Origin: Oceanimonas aquatica
GTDB taxonomy: Bacteria; Pseudomonadota; Gammaproteobacteria; Enterobacterales; Aeromonadaceae
DNA: 64,000 nucleotides
Direction: 5' to 3'
Assembly: GCF_030732065.1 (NCBI RefSeq)
Contig: NZ_JAVBHX010000002.1
Coordinates: 124,001 to 188,000 of the forward strand
Numbering within the stretch: the first letter of the stretch is position 1; every line of letters starts with the position of its first letter. The notes beneath the pieces are model-generated. The model saw only the letters and a list, made by a program, of their open reading frames with translations. It searched no databases and was not told where the DNA came from. Below, piece by piece: positions 44,535 to 55,140 of the stretch. Both the position numbers and the translations under genes were made by a program.

Positions 44535-45809
44535 ATGCAGCCACACGCCGATTCCTATTACGCCGCGTCCGCCAATCCGGCGCCGGAGCACCCCGCCCTG
44601 CACGAAAACCTGGAGGTGGACGTGTGCATTGTGGGCGCCGGCATCACCGGCTGTGCCGCCGCCCTCGCCCTTTCCGAAAAAGGCTACAAGGTGGCGGTAC
44701 TGGAAAGCCGGCGAGTGGGCTGGGGCGCTTCCGGGCGCAGCGGCGGCCAGATGATTTTCGGCTATGCCTGCGAGCAGCCCACCCTGACCAAACTGGTGGG
44801 CGACAAGCTGAGCCGGCAATTGTGGGATATTTCGGTAGAAGCTCTACAGCAAATGCGCCAGCGCATCGACCAGCATGATATTCGCTGCGATCTTGCCAAC
44901 GGTCATTTGCATGCGGCAGTCAAGCCAAGGCACATGAAGGAGCTGGAACACTGGGCCGACAGTCTGCGCCAGGACTACGGCTACGACTCACTGGAGATGT
45001 GGAGCCGGGAGCAGGTACGTGAACAGATGAGCAGCGAGGCCTATCTTGGGGGGCTGTATGACGCCGCCAGCGGCCATGTGCATCCGCTTAATTACACCCT
45101 GGGGCTGGCCGGGGCCGCCGCCGGGGCCGGCGCGCGTTTTTTTGAATACACTCCCGCCACCCGCATTGAGCAGGGCGAACACCCGGTGGTGCACACTCCC
45201 CACGGCGTGGTGCGCTGCCGCCACCTGCTGCTGTGCGGCAACGCCTATCTGGAGGGCATTGCTCCGGACATTGAACGCAAGATCATGCCGGTGGGCACCT
45301 ACATTACCGCCACCGAGCCCCTGGGTGAGGAACGGGCAAAATCCCTGATTGCCAACAACATGGCGGTGGCCGACATCAACTTTGTGCTCGACTATTTTCG
45401 CCTGAGCGCCGATCACCGGCTGCTGTTTGGTGGCCGCGTCAGTTACTCCGGGCTGGATCCGGTGAACCTGGCGGCGTCCATGGGCAAGCGCCTGCGCCAT
45501 GTGTTCCCCCAGCTGGAAGGCGTCAAGCAAGAGTACACCTGGGGCGGCTATGTGGGCATCACCATGAACCGGGCCCCCCACTTCGGCCGGCTCAACGGCA
45601 ATGTGTATTTTGCCCAGGGGTTCTCCGGCCACGGCATTGCGCTGACCGGCATGGCCGGCAGCCTGATGGCGGACGCCATCGCCGGCAGTGCCGAACAGTT
45701 TGATCTGTTTTCCCGCATTCCCCATCGTGACTTTCCCGGTGGCCGCTTGTTGCGAACCCCGGCCCTGGTACTGGCCATGACCTGGTACCGGCTGCGGGAT
45801 CTGTTGTAA
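44535..45809 (+). CDS. puuB: Gamma-glutamylputrescine oxidase PuuB-like
   Basis: 424 residues from ATG 44535, preceded by TAGGAGC. DAO-type FAD oxidoreductase: FAD fold CIVGAGITGCAAALALSEKGYKVAVLE is near residue 32. RVGWGASGRSGGQMIFGY and the C-terminal GGYVGITMNRAPHFGRL...GFSGHGIALTG are PuuB/PauB signatures. Oxidises gamma-glutamyl amines made by the ligase to the aldehyde. Confidence 0.93.
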   Translation: MQPHADSYYAASANPAPEHPALHENLEVDVCIVGAGITGCAAALALSEKGYKVAVLESRRVGWGASGRSGGQMIFGYACEQPTLTKLVGDKLSRQLWDISVEALQQMRQRIDQHDIRCDLANGHLHAAVKPRHMKELEHWADSLRQDYGYDSLEMWSREQVREQMSSEAYLGGLYDAASGHVHPLNYTLGLAGAAAGAGARFFEYTPATRIEQGEHPVVHTPHGVVRCRHLLLCGNAYLEGIAPDIERKIMPVGTYITATEPLGEERAKSLIANNMAVADINFVLDYFRLSADHRLLFGGRVSYSGLDPVNLAASMGKRLRHVFPQLEGVKQEYTWGGYVGITMNRAPHFGRLNGNVYFAQGFSGHGIALTGMAGSLMADAIAGSAEQFDLFSRIPHRDFPGGRLLRTPALVLAMTWYRLRDLL

Positions 45810-45891
45810 AAATAAGCAGGATATGCTCCAGTGAAGGGCATAAAGGCCTGTAGAACTGGCCTTTAGTTCGGATTGAGTGGGAGTCGGCTTT

Positions 45892-46152
45892 ATGGAGCAA
45901 CTGGAGTTTTTTGATGTCCCCAGCCCCTGCATCGGCGTCTGTCAGGTCAATAACAGGGGTTACTGCAAGGGCTGCTTTCGCAGCCGGGACGAACGCTTTA
46001 ACTGGCTGAAGTTTACCCCTGCCCAGCGCCGGGACGTGATCCGTCTGTGTCAGGATCGCAAGCGCCGGGTGCTGGCCGCCGCCCGCAAGAAACAACTGGA
46101 ACTGGAGCTCGAACAGCAACACACCCCGCCTCAGGATACCCTGCCGCTGTAG
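45892..46152 (+). CDS. DUF1289 family small cysteine protein
   Basis: 86 residues from ATG 45892. The Cys pattern SPCIGVCQ...GYCKGCFRSRDE and the following W..F/TPAQRRDVI helix are those of DUF1289 proteins (YdhL type), probably a small metal-binding domain. Function unknown. The C-terminus is charged and helical. Confidence 0.88.
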   Translation: MEQLEFFDVPSPCIGVCQVNNRGYCKGCFRSRDERFNWLKFTPAQRRDVIRLCQDRKRRVLAAARKKQLELELEQQHTPPQDTLPL

Positions 46153-46160
46153 CGTCCAAC

Positions 46161-46195
46161 GTCAGACGTCAGACGTCAGACGTCAGACGTCAGAC
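46161..46195. repeat. Heptanucleotide tandem repeat GTCAGAC x5
   Basis: Five perfect copies of GTCAGAC (46161-46195), with a degraded copy on the left. The right half encodes the end (LSDV and stop) of the minus-strand hydrolase gene. Seven is not a multiple of three, so slippage would change the C-terminal frame. Confidence 0.95.
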
Positions 46196-47034
46196 AGCCT
46201 TTCACTGATCAGCCCGGCAATCAACACCGCCGGCGCACTTTCAAGATGCATATGGTGGCCGCCATCAAGCACTTTCAGCGTCAGCTCGGGCACCAGCTCA
46301 AGCAGCGGCTGCACGCCGTCAATTTCATTGCCGTGCTCGGCCATCATCAGCAGCACCGGCATGGACAAACGTTGTAAAAACGCCGCCACCTGCTCATCGC
46401 ACAGGCGCACCACGGAAGGCTGGGACAGCGCAATGTCGTGCCGCCAGCACCAGCCATCCTCGGTTTCTTCAAGGCTACGGGCCAGCAACCAGGCCGCCGC
46501 CTCCCGGCTCACCGGATAACGGCCGCCCATGCGCGCCTGCAGAGCATCCTCAAGGCTGGCATAGGGCCGCCAGCCGCGACGGCGAATGCGCTTGCCCTTG
46601 TTCAGCGCCGCCGCCATTTGCTCGGGCAGGCTGTCGGCGGAATAAGTGCGCGGCGCCAGACCATCGAGCAGCATTAACTGGCTGACCCGCTCGTGAAAAG
46701 CCCCCGCCAGCAGGGTGGCGACACTGGCGCCCATGGAATGGCCGAGCAGAGCCACCTGTTCAAGTTCAAGGGCATCCAGCAGGGCCAGCACATCGGCGAC
46801 ATTGTCCCAGATGTAATAAGGCTGGCCGGCGGCACGATGCTCGGAGCGGCCATGGCCAGCCAGATCCGGCGCGATCAGCCGCACCTGGGGCAACAGTTTT
46901 GCCAGCAGGGTGAAACTCGCCGCGTTATCCAGCCAGCCGTGCAGGGCCACCACGGGAATGCCATCGGGGCTGCCCCACTCCACCACCGCCAGCCGGCGGC
47001 CGTGAATGTCGATGTGGTATTCCCGGGTTGTCAT
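46183..47034 (-). CDS. Alpha/beta-hydrolase of unknown substrate
   Basis: 283 residues. Alpha/beta-hydrolase fold: VALHGWLDNAASFTLLAKLL (oxyanion region), APDLAGHGRS, nucleophile Ser in LLGHSMGASVA (about residue 98), acid in MMAEHGNEIDG, and catalytic His in LDGGHHMHLE. Resembles serine hydrolase-like proteins near queuosine genes only by position. Its stop codon lies inside the GTCAGAC repeat. Three bases separate its start from the queE stop, so it may be the last gene of the queCDE operon. Confidence 0.82.
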   Translation of the reverse strand: MTTREYHIDIHGRRLAVVEWGSPDGIPVVALHGWLDNAASFTLLAKLLPQVRLIAPDLAGHGRSEHRAAGQPYYIWDNVADVLALLDALELEQVALLGHSMGASVATLLAGAFHERVSQLMLLDGLAPRTYSADSLPEQMAAALNKGKRIRRRGWRPYASLEDALQARMGGRYPVSREAAAWLLARSLEETEDGWCWRHDIALSQPSVVRLCDEQVAAFLQRLSMPVLLMMAEHGNEIDGVQPLLELVPELTLKVLDGGHHMHLESAPAVLIAGLISERLSDV

Positions 47035-47037
47035 GAC

Positions 47038-47754
47038 TCAGACGCCCCGCTCGTTGTTCCAGATAATCACATGCAGTTGAGGCAGCACCCGTGCATTAAA
47101 CCAGCCGTCGGCGGTGACTCTGTCCACCAGCCAGCGCAACCGAGCGTTAAGGGCGTCGAGGTCGGTTTCCCGCTCCGGCTCATCGGGCGTGGCCGGTGCC
47201 GGGTTGCAGGGTTGCAGAGTGAGTGGCAGTTGCGGGTAGCGGGCGGCAAACTCCCGCGCCCACTGGTAGTCGGCCTCGTCGGCGATCACCAGCTTGAGGG
47301 TCACTTGCGTATTCGCGCCGGCGGCGGCCAGACAGTCATCAAACCGGCTTTGGCTGAAGGCCATGCCGGCGGACGGCGGCTTGGGGCTGAGGGTCAGATG
47401 ATCGAGCTGGCCAAACCAGTCCTGTGCCTTGCTCCCTTGAGTTTCAATGGCGAAGGTATAACCCTTGGCATGGCCGAGCTCGAGTAATTGTCCAAGAGGC
47501 TGCAGTGCCGGATTGCCGCCGGAAAGGGTGACCAGCAGCGGCCGGCCGCCACTCAGGCGCTCCACTTCCGCCAGCACGGCCTCGGCGCTCATGGGGGTCC
47601 AGTCGGCCTTGAAACGGGGCTCTACCGCATACAGGGTATCGCACCAGCTGCAGCGAAAATCACAACCGCCGGTGCGCACAAACATGGTGGGTACGCCGGT
47701 AAGCTGACCTTCGCCCTGAATGGTGGGGCCAAAGATTTCGCTGATGGCGATCAT
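47038..47754 (-). CDS. queE: 7-carboxy-7-deazaguanine synthase (radical SAM)
   Basis: 238 residues. Cys31, Cys35 and Cys38 (CDFRCSWC) form the 4Fe-4S motif; FGPTIQGEGQLTGVPTMFVRTGG binds substrate. Converts carboxy-tetrahydropterin from QueD to 7-carboxy-7-deazaguanine on the way to preQ0 and queuosine. Overlaps queD by four bases. It is of the longer type with a C-terminal NAR...LHVIIWNNERGV end. Confidence 0.93.
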   Translation of the reverse strand: MIAISEIFGPTIQGEGQLTGVPTMFVRTGGCDFRCSWCDTLYAVEPRFKADWTPMSAEAVLAEVERLSGGRPLLVTLSGGNPALQPLGQLLELGHAKGYTFAIETQGSKAQDWFGQLDHLTLSPKPPSAGMAFSQSRFDDCLAAAGANTQVTLKLVIADEADYQWAREFAARYPQLPLTLQPCNPAPATPDEPERETDLDALNARLRWLVDRVTADGWFNARVLPQLHVIIWNNERGV

Positions 47755-48107
47755 GGCCGGTACTCCGCCCAGGTTTTGGGGGTTTCCGACACGGCCACGG
47801 CACTGACCTCGGGCCAGCGCGCCCGAGCCCAGTCAAACAGATGGCGCGCCAGCCGCTCGGCGGTGGTGCACTCGTCACCCAGCACCTCATTAAGGTGACG
47901 ATGGTCGAGCTTGTCGTCGATATAGTCCTTGAACGCCTTGAGTTCGAGGTAGTCACGTACAAAGCCGTATTGATCCAGGCTCTCGCTCTGCAGCTCGATC
48001 ACCACCACATAGTTGTGGCCGTGCAGCCGGGCACAGGGATGCCAGTCGGGCATTTGCTTCAACTGGTGGGAAGCGGAGAAATGAAACTCTTTTTTGATGG
48101 TATACAT
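47751..48107 (-). CDS. queD: 6-carboxytetrahydropterin synthase QueD
   Basis: 118 residues from ATG 48107; the longer open frame upstream lies in queC. Zinc His14, His29 and His31 (FSASHQL, CARLHGHNY), catalytic Cys25 and the DHRHLNE segment. Makes 6-carboxytetrahydropterin from dihydroneopterin triphosphate. Its ATG overlaps the queC stop. Confidence 0.95.
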   Translation of the reverse strand: MYTIKKEFHFSASHQLKQMPDWHPCARLHGHNYVVVIELQSESLDQYGFVRDYLELKAFKDYIDDKLDHRHLNEVLGDECTTAERLARHLFDWARARWPEVSAVAVSETPKTWAEYRP

Positions 48108-48802
48108 TACTTCACCCTCGCCACGGCTTGCTGCCAGAACTGTTCGTCCTGATAGGCCGTGGGGTCGGCTACGCCGGCCAGGGCCATGGCCTCGATGCGC
48201 TCCACGCAGGTGCCGCAACGGCCGCAGTGCAGCTCACCACCTTCGTAGCAGGACCAGGTGTCGGCAACCGGCACGTTATAACGGGCCGCGTCCTGAGCGA
48301 TTTCAGTCTTGTCGGCGTCAACATAGGGGGCCAGCAGCGCCACCTCGGCCACGCCGTCCAGGGCCCGCGCCTGCATTTCGCCAAACAGGCGAATAAAGTC
48401 GGGCCGGCAGTCGGGGTAAATAAAGTGGTCACCACCATGCACCGCCAGCGCCACGGTATCGAGGTTGCGGGCGGCGGCCACGCCAAAGGCGATGGTAAGC
48501 ATGATGGCATTGCGGTTGGGCACCACGGTAACCTTCATGTTTTCTTCGCTGTAGTGGCCGTGGGGCACGTCGATGTCATCGGTGAGCGCCGAGCCGGAGA
48601 GCTGACGGCCGATATGGCCGATGTCCATCACCAGGTGGGGCACACCGAGGCGCTCGGCACAGAGGCGGGCGGCGTCGATTTCTTTTTTGTGGCGCTGACC
48701 GTAGTCAAAGGTCAGCAGGGCGCCGAGGGCATTGTCCGCCGCCAGGCGGTAAGCGAGCGTGACGGAGTCGAATCCGCCGGAGCAGATCAGCAGTGCTTTC
48801 AT
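48107..48802 (-). CDS. queC: 7-cyano-7-deazaguanine (preQ0) synthase
   Basis: 231 residues from ATG 48802. The PP-loop ATP motif SGGFDS is at 8-13 (SGGLDS is more usual). The C-terminal zinc site is CYEGGELHCGRCGTC. Converts carboxydeazaguanine to preQ0. First gene of queC-queD-queE. The AAGGA ribosome site eight bases before the ATG is part of the preQ1 riboswitch. Confidence 0.95.
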   Translation of the reverse strand: MKALLICSGGFDSVTLAYRLAADNALGALLTFDYGQRHKKEIDAARLCAERLGVPHLVMDIGHIGRQLSGSALTDDIDVPHGHYSEENMKVTVVPNRNAIMLTIAFGVAAARNLDTVALAVHGGDHFIYPDCRPDFIRLFGEMQARALDGVAEVALLAPYVDADKTEIAQDAARYNVPVADTWSCYEGGELHCGRCGTCVERIEAMALAGVADPTAYQDEQFWQQAVARVK

Positions 48803-48810
48803 AGATTGTG

Positions 48811-48843
48811 TCCTTGTTTTGTCCGGGTAGGCTGCGACCGGGT
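48811..48843 (-). promoter_or_regulatory. preQ1-I riboswitch before queC
   Basis: Minus strand: CCGG stem, GGTCGCAG loop, CCTACCCGG, then the A-rich tail ACAAAACAAGGA. It matches the compact preQ1-I class, with near identity in GGTCGCAG and AACAAAACAAGG to the Thermoanaerobacter aptamer. CCU of the loop can pair with AGG of the Shine-Dalgarno, so binding should block translation. Confidence 0.94.
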
Positions 48844-48884
48844 AAAAAAGCGGTGTGCATTTTAACGCCGTGGGCGGCGAGCGC

Positions 48885-48912
48885 AAACAAAAAGGGCGCC
48901 GAAGCGCCCTTT
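48885..48912 (-). terminator. Terminator of ppsA
   Basis: Minus strand AAAGGGCGC-TTCG-GCGCCCTTT followed by TTG and T-rich sequence. It lies about 170 bases after ppsA and upstream of the queC leader. Confidence 0.85.
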
Positions 48913-48970
48913 GGGTCTGACTCAGAGTCATCTGTCAACTCTGCAACGGGTCGGCCAAAGGGCCAACTTC

Positions 48971-49036
48971 TCGACACGCTTCAAGCTCCTCCCTGGGGCG
49001 CTCGGCAAATGCCGTCCATGGCATTTGATCGGTCGT
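48971..49036 (+). repeat. Dispersed intergenic repeat, diverged copy 3
   Basis: Shares CGACACGCTTC, GGGGCGCTCG, the ATGCCGTCCATGGCAT core and a GGTCG end with copies 1 and 2 over about 66 bases. It lies between queC and ppsA. Confidence 0.7.
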
Positions 49037-49084
49037 GAAGCTGCTCCCTTTACCCTCCCCTCGAATGCTGGTGTCGCCAGAACC

Positions 49085-51460
<2,376 letters not shown>

Positions 51461-51644
51461 TGCCACGTCTCCACAAAAAGGGGTTTCGGGATATCCGTAT
51501 CTCAATTGATTTCTGTGTAAAAACAGAGCCTCTGGTATTGTTGTTATGGTGTGGGCCTGTACACGGTTTGATTCTACAATGGCCCCGAAAAGCGGGTAAA
51601 CGCCCTGCCCGACCCAATACCTGAAAGTGAGATCTGGAGGCCCT

Positions 51645-52457
51645 GTGCACACGGTTTTTTATGTTTCCGATGGGACGGCGATCACAGCCGAAGTTTTTGG
51701 CCACGCCGTGCTGAGCCAGTTTCCCCTGCCCTTTGAGCAAATCACCTTTCCCTTTGTGGAAGACGAGGACAAGGCGCGCGCGATACGGGATCGCATCAAC
51801 GACAGCTTTCACCAGAGCGGCAAGCAGCCCCTGGTGTTTCACACCATCATCGACGACCGGCTGCGCGGCATTATCACCGGCAGCGAAGCCATGTGTTACG
51901 ACTTTCTCAACACCTTCGTCGCCCCCATCGAGCAGCAACTGGGGGTCAAGGCCGAGCCCCGGGCCCACAAGGCCCACAGCATCGAGAACAAGCACAACTA
52001 TGATCTGCGTATCGATGCGGTGAACTACGCCCTCGACAACGACGATGGCGTCACCACCAAGGAATATGACGAGGCCGACATTATTCTGGTGGGCGTGTCT
52101 CGTTGCGGCAAAACCCCCACCAGCCTCTATCTGGCGCTGCAGTTCGGCATTCGCGTGGCCAACTACCCCTTTATTGATCAGGACATGAAACAGGTGAGCC
52201 TGCCCGCCGCCCTCAAGGCCAACCGTCACAAGCTGTTCGGGCTCACCATCGACGTGAACCGGTTGCAGGAAATTCGCCAGCGCCGCCGGGCCGACAGCCG
52301 CTACGCCGCCATTGAACAATGCCGTTACGAACTGGACCAGGTGGAGCGGCTGTTTCGCATGGAGGCTATTCCCTTTATCGACACCACATTTCACTCGGTA
52401 GAGGAGATCTCGGTGAAGATCCTGGAGCGAACCGGCATTCGTCGCAAAATTTACTAA
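51645..52457 (+). CDS. ppsR: PEP synthase regulatory kinase/phosphorylase
   Basis: 270 residues from GTG 51645 with GGAGG upstream. DUF299 family: starts [27 protein letters not shown]-loop [11 protein letters not shown] near residue 150, and NYPFIDQD. It inactivates PpsA by ADP-dependent phosphorylation and reactivates it by phosphorolysis. Divergent from ppsA over 184 bases. Confidence 0.95.
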   Translation: MHTVFYVSDGTAITAEVFGHAVLSQFPLPFEQITFPFVEDEDKARAIRDRINDSFHQSGKQPLVFHTIIDDRLRGIITGSEAMCYDFLNTFVAPIEQQLGVKAEPRAHKAHSIENKHNYDLRIDAVNYALDNDDGVTTKEYDEADIILVGVSRCGKTPTSLYLALQFGIRVANYPFIDQDMKQVSLPAALKANRHKLFGLTIDVNRLQEIRQRRRADSRYAAIEQCRYELDQVERLFRMEAIPFIDTTFHSVEEISVKILERTGIRRKIY

Positions 52458-52532
52458 GGCAAGAGCCGCATTGATCCAGCACAAATAACTGCGAGCAATA
52501 ACCCAGTATGACTCGCAAATATGAACAAAATA

Positions 52533-52562
52533 TTGATTTGGTGTTTACAAAAATGTATACAT
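52533..52562 (+). promoter_or_regulatory. Candidate promoter with overlapping operator, permease gene
   Basis: TTGATT (52533-52538), 17-base spacer, TATACA (52556-52561). The -10 lies inside the perfect palindrome ATGTATACAT (52553-52562), a form used by several GntR-type repressors. Confidence 0.45.
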
Positions 52563-52563
52563 T

Positions 52564-52588
52564 GATCCCCGTGATTAACCACGGGGTC
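52564..52588 (+). promoter_or_regulatory. Leader hairpin upstream of permease
   Basis: CCCCGTG-ATTAAC-CACGGGG stem with flanking GA/TC pairs, directly after the candidate promoter and 142 bases before the gene; no T-run. Could be part of a leader RNA regulator. I could not match it to a known riboswitch class. Confidence 0.5.
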
Positions 52589-52730
52589 AACCACCCCATG
52601 AGTTGAGCACAAATGAGCCAATCCAGAAGCTCGAACACTGCGGTGTGGTTCTGTCAGCCTTTATATAACCAGATAACGACGGCGGGCAGTGAACAACAAC
52701 TCACTTGAGCAACCCTCAGGGACTTATGCA

Positions 52731-54149
52731 ATGAAACACAGCCAAAGCAAATCGGTATTCGATTACTACGGCAAGCCGTCTATCGGTAAAGCACTGCCGC
52801 TCTCTTTCCAGCACATCCTGGCGATGATCATGGGCGCAGTGACGCCGCCGCTTATCGTGGCCGGTGTGGCCGGTGCCTCCGCCCAGGAAACCATGATGCT
52901 GGTGCAAATCGCCCTGCTATTCTCGGGCCTTTCCACCCTGCTGCAGTTGTTCCCCGTCGGCCGTTTCGGCGCCGGCGTGCCCACCATTTTCGGTGTAGGC
53001 TTTGCTTACGTACCTTCCCTGATCGCCATCGGCAGCGTATACGGCATTCCCGGTATCTTTGGTGCCCAGATCGCCGGCGGTATCGCCATGCTGGTGGTGG
53101 GTGTGTTCATCAAACAAATTCGTCATCTGTTCCCGCCCGTGGTGGCCGGCACCGTGGTGCTGGTGATTGGCCTGTCCCTGTATGACATCGCCATCAAATA
53201 CATGGCCGGCAGCGGCAACGTCAACGCCGAAGGCTTTGGCAGCGCCCAGAACTGGCTGGTGGGCATCACCACCCTGGCAGTGGTCCTGCTGTGCTCCCAG
53301 TTCGGCAAGGGTTACCTGCGCCTGGCCGCCATCATCGTTGGTATTCTGGTGGGCTACGCCATCTCCTTCTTCTTCGGCATGGTCGACTTCGCCAAGCTGG
53401 AAGCCGCACCCTGGGTGATGATCCCCACCCCGTTCGCCACCGGCATTGAATTCCACGCTTCCGCCGTGATCTCCATGGTGGTGATCTGTATTGTCAACTC
53501 GGTACAAACCATTGGTGACCTGTCCGCCACCACCGTCGGCGGCATGAACCGCGAGCTGAAAGACAAGGAACTCTCCGGTGGCCTGCTGGGTAACGGCCTG
53601 ACCACCCTGGTGGGTGCCATTTTCGGCGGTCTGCCCACCGCCTCCTTCAGCCAGAACGTGGGCATTGTGGCCATGACCAAGGTGATCAGCCGCTACGTAC
53701 TGGGCATTGCCGCCATCTTCCTGGTGATTGCCGGCCTGCTGCCGAAGTTCGGTGCCGCCATGACCACCATTCCCTACCCGGTACTGGGTGGTGCCACCAT
53801 CATAGTGTTCGGCATGATCACCATGACCGGTATTCAGCTGCTGGTAAAAGACGAGCTGTCTTCCCGCAACATCACCATAGTCGCGCTGGCGGTGGCCCTG
53901 GCCATGGGCATCAACGCCGTGCCCGAAGCCATTGCCCAGCTGGGTGACACTGCCCGCATGCTGATTGGCTCGCCGGTCATCGTGGCCGCCTCCGTGGCCT
54001 TTGTTCTGAACATGGTGCTGCCCAAGAAGTCCCTCAAGGACGAAGCCCGTGAGCGTGAAGAAATTGAGCGCCAGATGAACCAGGGTACATCCAAGTCCGA
54101 CGCCCAGAACGACAATACCCAGCTGCGCGAAGCCAACGCCAGCAATTGA
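52731..54149 (+). CDS. NCS2-family xanthine/urate-type permease
   Basis: 472 residues from ATG 52731 with AGGG nine bases upstream; a GTG at 52689 would add 14 residues. About 12-14 membrane segments. NCS2 features: LSFQHILAMIMGAVTPPLIVAG (conserved His), QTIGDLSATTVGGMNRELKDKELSGGLLGNGL and the substrate motif SFSQNVGIVAMTKVISRYV. The QNVG form is that of xanthine/uric acid carriers rather than uracil ones. Imports a purine by proton symport. No purine catabolism genes are in the window. Confidence 0.88.
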   Translation: MKHSQSKSVFDYYGKPSIGKALPLSFQHILAMIMGAVTPPLIVAGVAGASAQETMMLVQIALLFSGLSTLLQLFPVGRFGAGVPTIFGVGFAYVPSLIAIGSVYGIPGIFGAQIAGGIAMLVVGVFIKQIRHLFPPVVAGTVVLVIGLSLYDIAIKYMAGSGNVNAEGFGSAQNWLVGITTLAVVLLCSQFGKGYLRLAAIIVGILVGYAISFFFGMVDFAKLEAAPWVMIPTPFATGIEFHASAVISMVVICIVNSVQTIGDLSATTVGGMNRELKDKELSGGLLGNGLTTLVGAIFGGLPTASFSQNVGIVAMTKVISRYVLGIAAIFLVIAGLLPKFGAAMTTIPYPVLGGATIIVFGMITMTGIQLLVKDELSSRNITIVALAVALAMGINAVPEAIAQLGDTARMLIGSPVIVAASVAFVLNMVLPKKSLKDEAREREEIERQMNQGTSKSDAQNDNTQLREANASN

Positions 54150-54190
54150 AAGGGTAAGCCCTCGGGCAAGGATGGAAATCCACAATGATG

Positions 54191-54218
54191 AAAAGCCGGT
54201 CGCCTGACCGGCTTTTTT
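54191..54218 (+). terminator. Terminator of the permease gene
   Basis: AAAAGCCGGTC-GCCT-GACCGGCTTTTTT, strong hairpin with T-run. Confidence 0.9.
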
Positions 54219-54263
54219 GTATTAAAAAACGGCCATCAAGCCGCCACAACACGGAGACTGGTT

Positions 54264-55091
54264 ATGCCCCAGTACCACTGTCACGGACAACAACTGCATT
54301 ATTTGGATGAAGGAAACCCTAACGGTTTTCCTCTGTTATTGGGTCATAGCTACCTGTGGGACAGCGCCATGTGGGCGCCTCAAATCGCGGCACTGAAACA
54401 GCAGTACCGCTGCATTGTGCCGGAGCTGTGGGGCCATGGCCGCTCCGACAACCTGCCCGCTGACAAGCCCCTGACGATGACCACGCTGGCCAATGACCAT
54501 CACGCCCTGATGCAGTCGCTGGGTCTGGCGCGCTATGCCGTGGTCGGCCTGTCGGTGGGCGGCATGTGGGGCATCGAGCTGGCGCTGAAGCACCCCGAGG
54601 CGGTGGCCGCCCTGGCGGTACTGGACTCGGACGTGGGCGAAGAGCCCGCGCCAAGCCGGCAGCAGTATTTTCAGCTGCTGGCGGCGGTGGAGCAGTCCGG
54701 TTGCGTGCCCGAGCCGGTGATCCAGGCCTGTACACCCATTTTTCTGGGACCCGCCACTCGGGCCGGGCAGCCGGAGCTGGTGGCACAGCTGCAAGCCTCG
54801 CTGCGCAATGTAAGCGCCAGTCAGGTCCCCACTCTGGTGCGCCTGGGCCGCATGATCTTCAGCCGTCAAAGCCGGCTGGAGCATCTGACCGGGCTAAACT
54901 GCCCGCTGCTGTTTGCCGCCGGCAGTGATGACATTGCCCGTCCCTTTGCCGAGGCCGAACGCATGGCAAAGCTGGCAGGACCAAACGCCGAGCTGGTCTC
55001 CATTCCCGACGCCGGCCACATCAGCGCGCTGGAGCAACCCGAGGCGGTAACCGACATGCTTGAGCGCTTTCTGACACAGGCGCTGTCCTGA
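54264..55091 (+). CDS. Alpha/beta-hydrolase of unknown substrate
   Basis: 275 residues. LLLGHSYLWDSAMWAPQIAAL, VPELWGHGRSD, nucleophile Ser in VVGLSVGGMWGIE (about residue 96), acid in FAAGSDDIARPF and catalytic His in PDAGHISALEQPE. The family includes esterases and dienelactone-type hydrolases; the substrate cannot be told. Monocistronic, with terminators on both sides. Confidence 0.85.
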   Translation: MPQYHCHGQQLHYLDEGNPNGFPLLLGHSYLWDSAMWAPQIAALKQQYRCIVPELWGHGRSDNLPADKPLTMTTLANDHHALMQSLGLARYAVVGLSVGGMWGIELALKHPEAVAALAVLDSDVGEEPAPSRQQYFQLLAAVEQSGCVPEPVIQACTPIFLGPATRAGQPELVAQLQASLRNVSASQVPTLVRLGRMIFSRQSRLEHLTGLNCPLLFAAGSDDIARPFAEAERMAKLAGPNAELVSIPDAGHISALEQPEAVTDMLERFLTQALS

Positions 55092-55103
55092 ACGACAAGC
55101 AAT

Positions 55104-55136
55104 AAAAAGCCCGGCAACTGCCGGGCTGTTTGTTTT
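55104..55136. terminator. Bidirectional terminator between hydrolase and ovoA
   Basis: AAAAAGCCCGGCA-ACT-TGCCGGGCT-type stem with TGTTTGTTTT on the plus side and TTTTTATT on the minus side. Confidence 0.85.
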
Positions 55137-55140
55137 CGGC

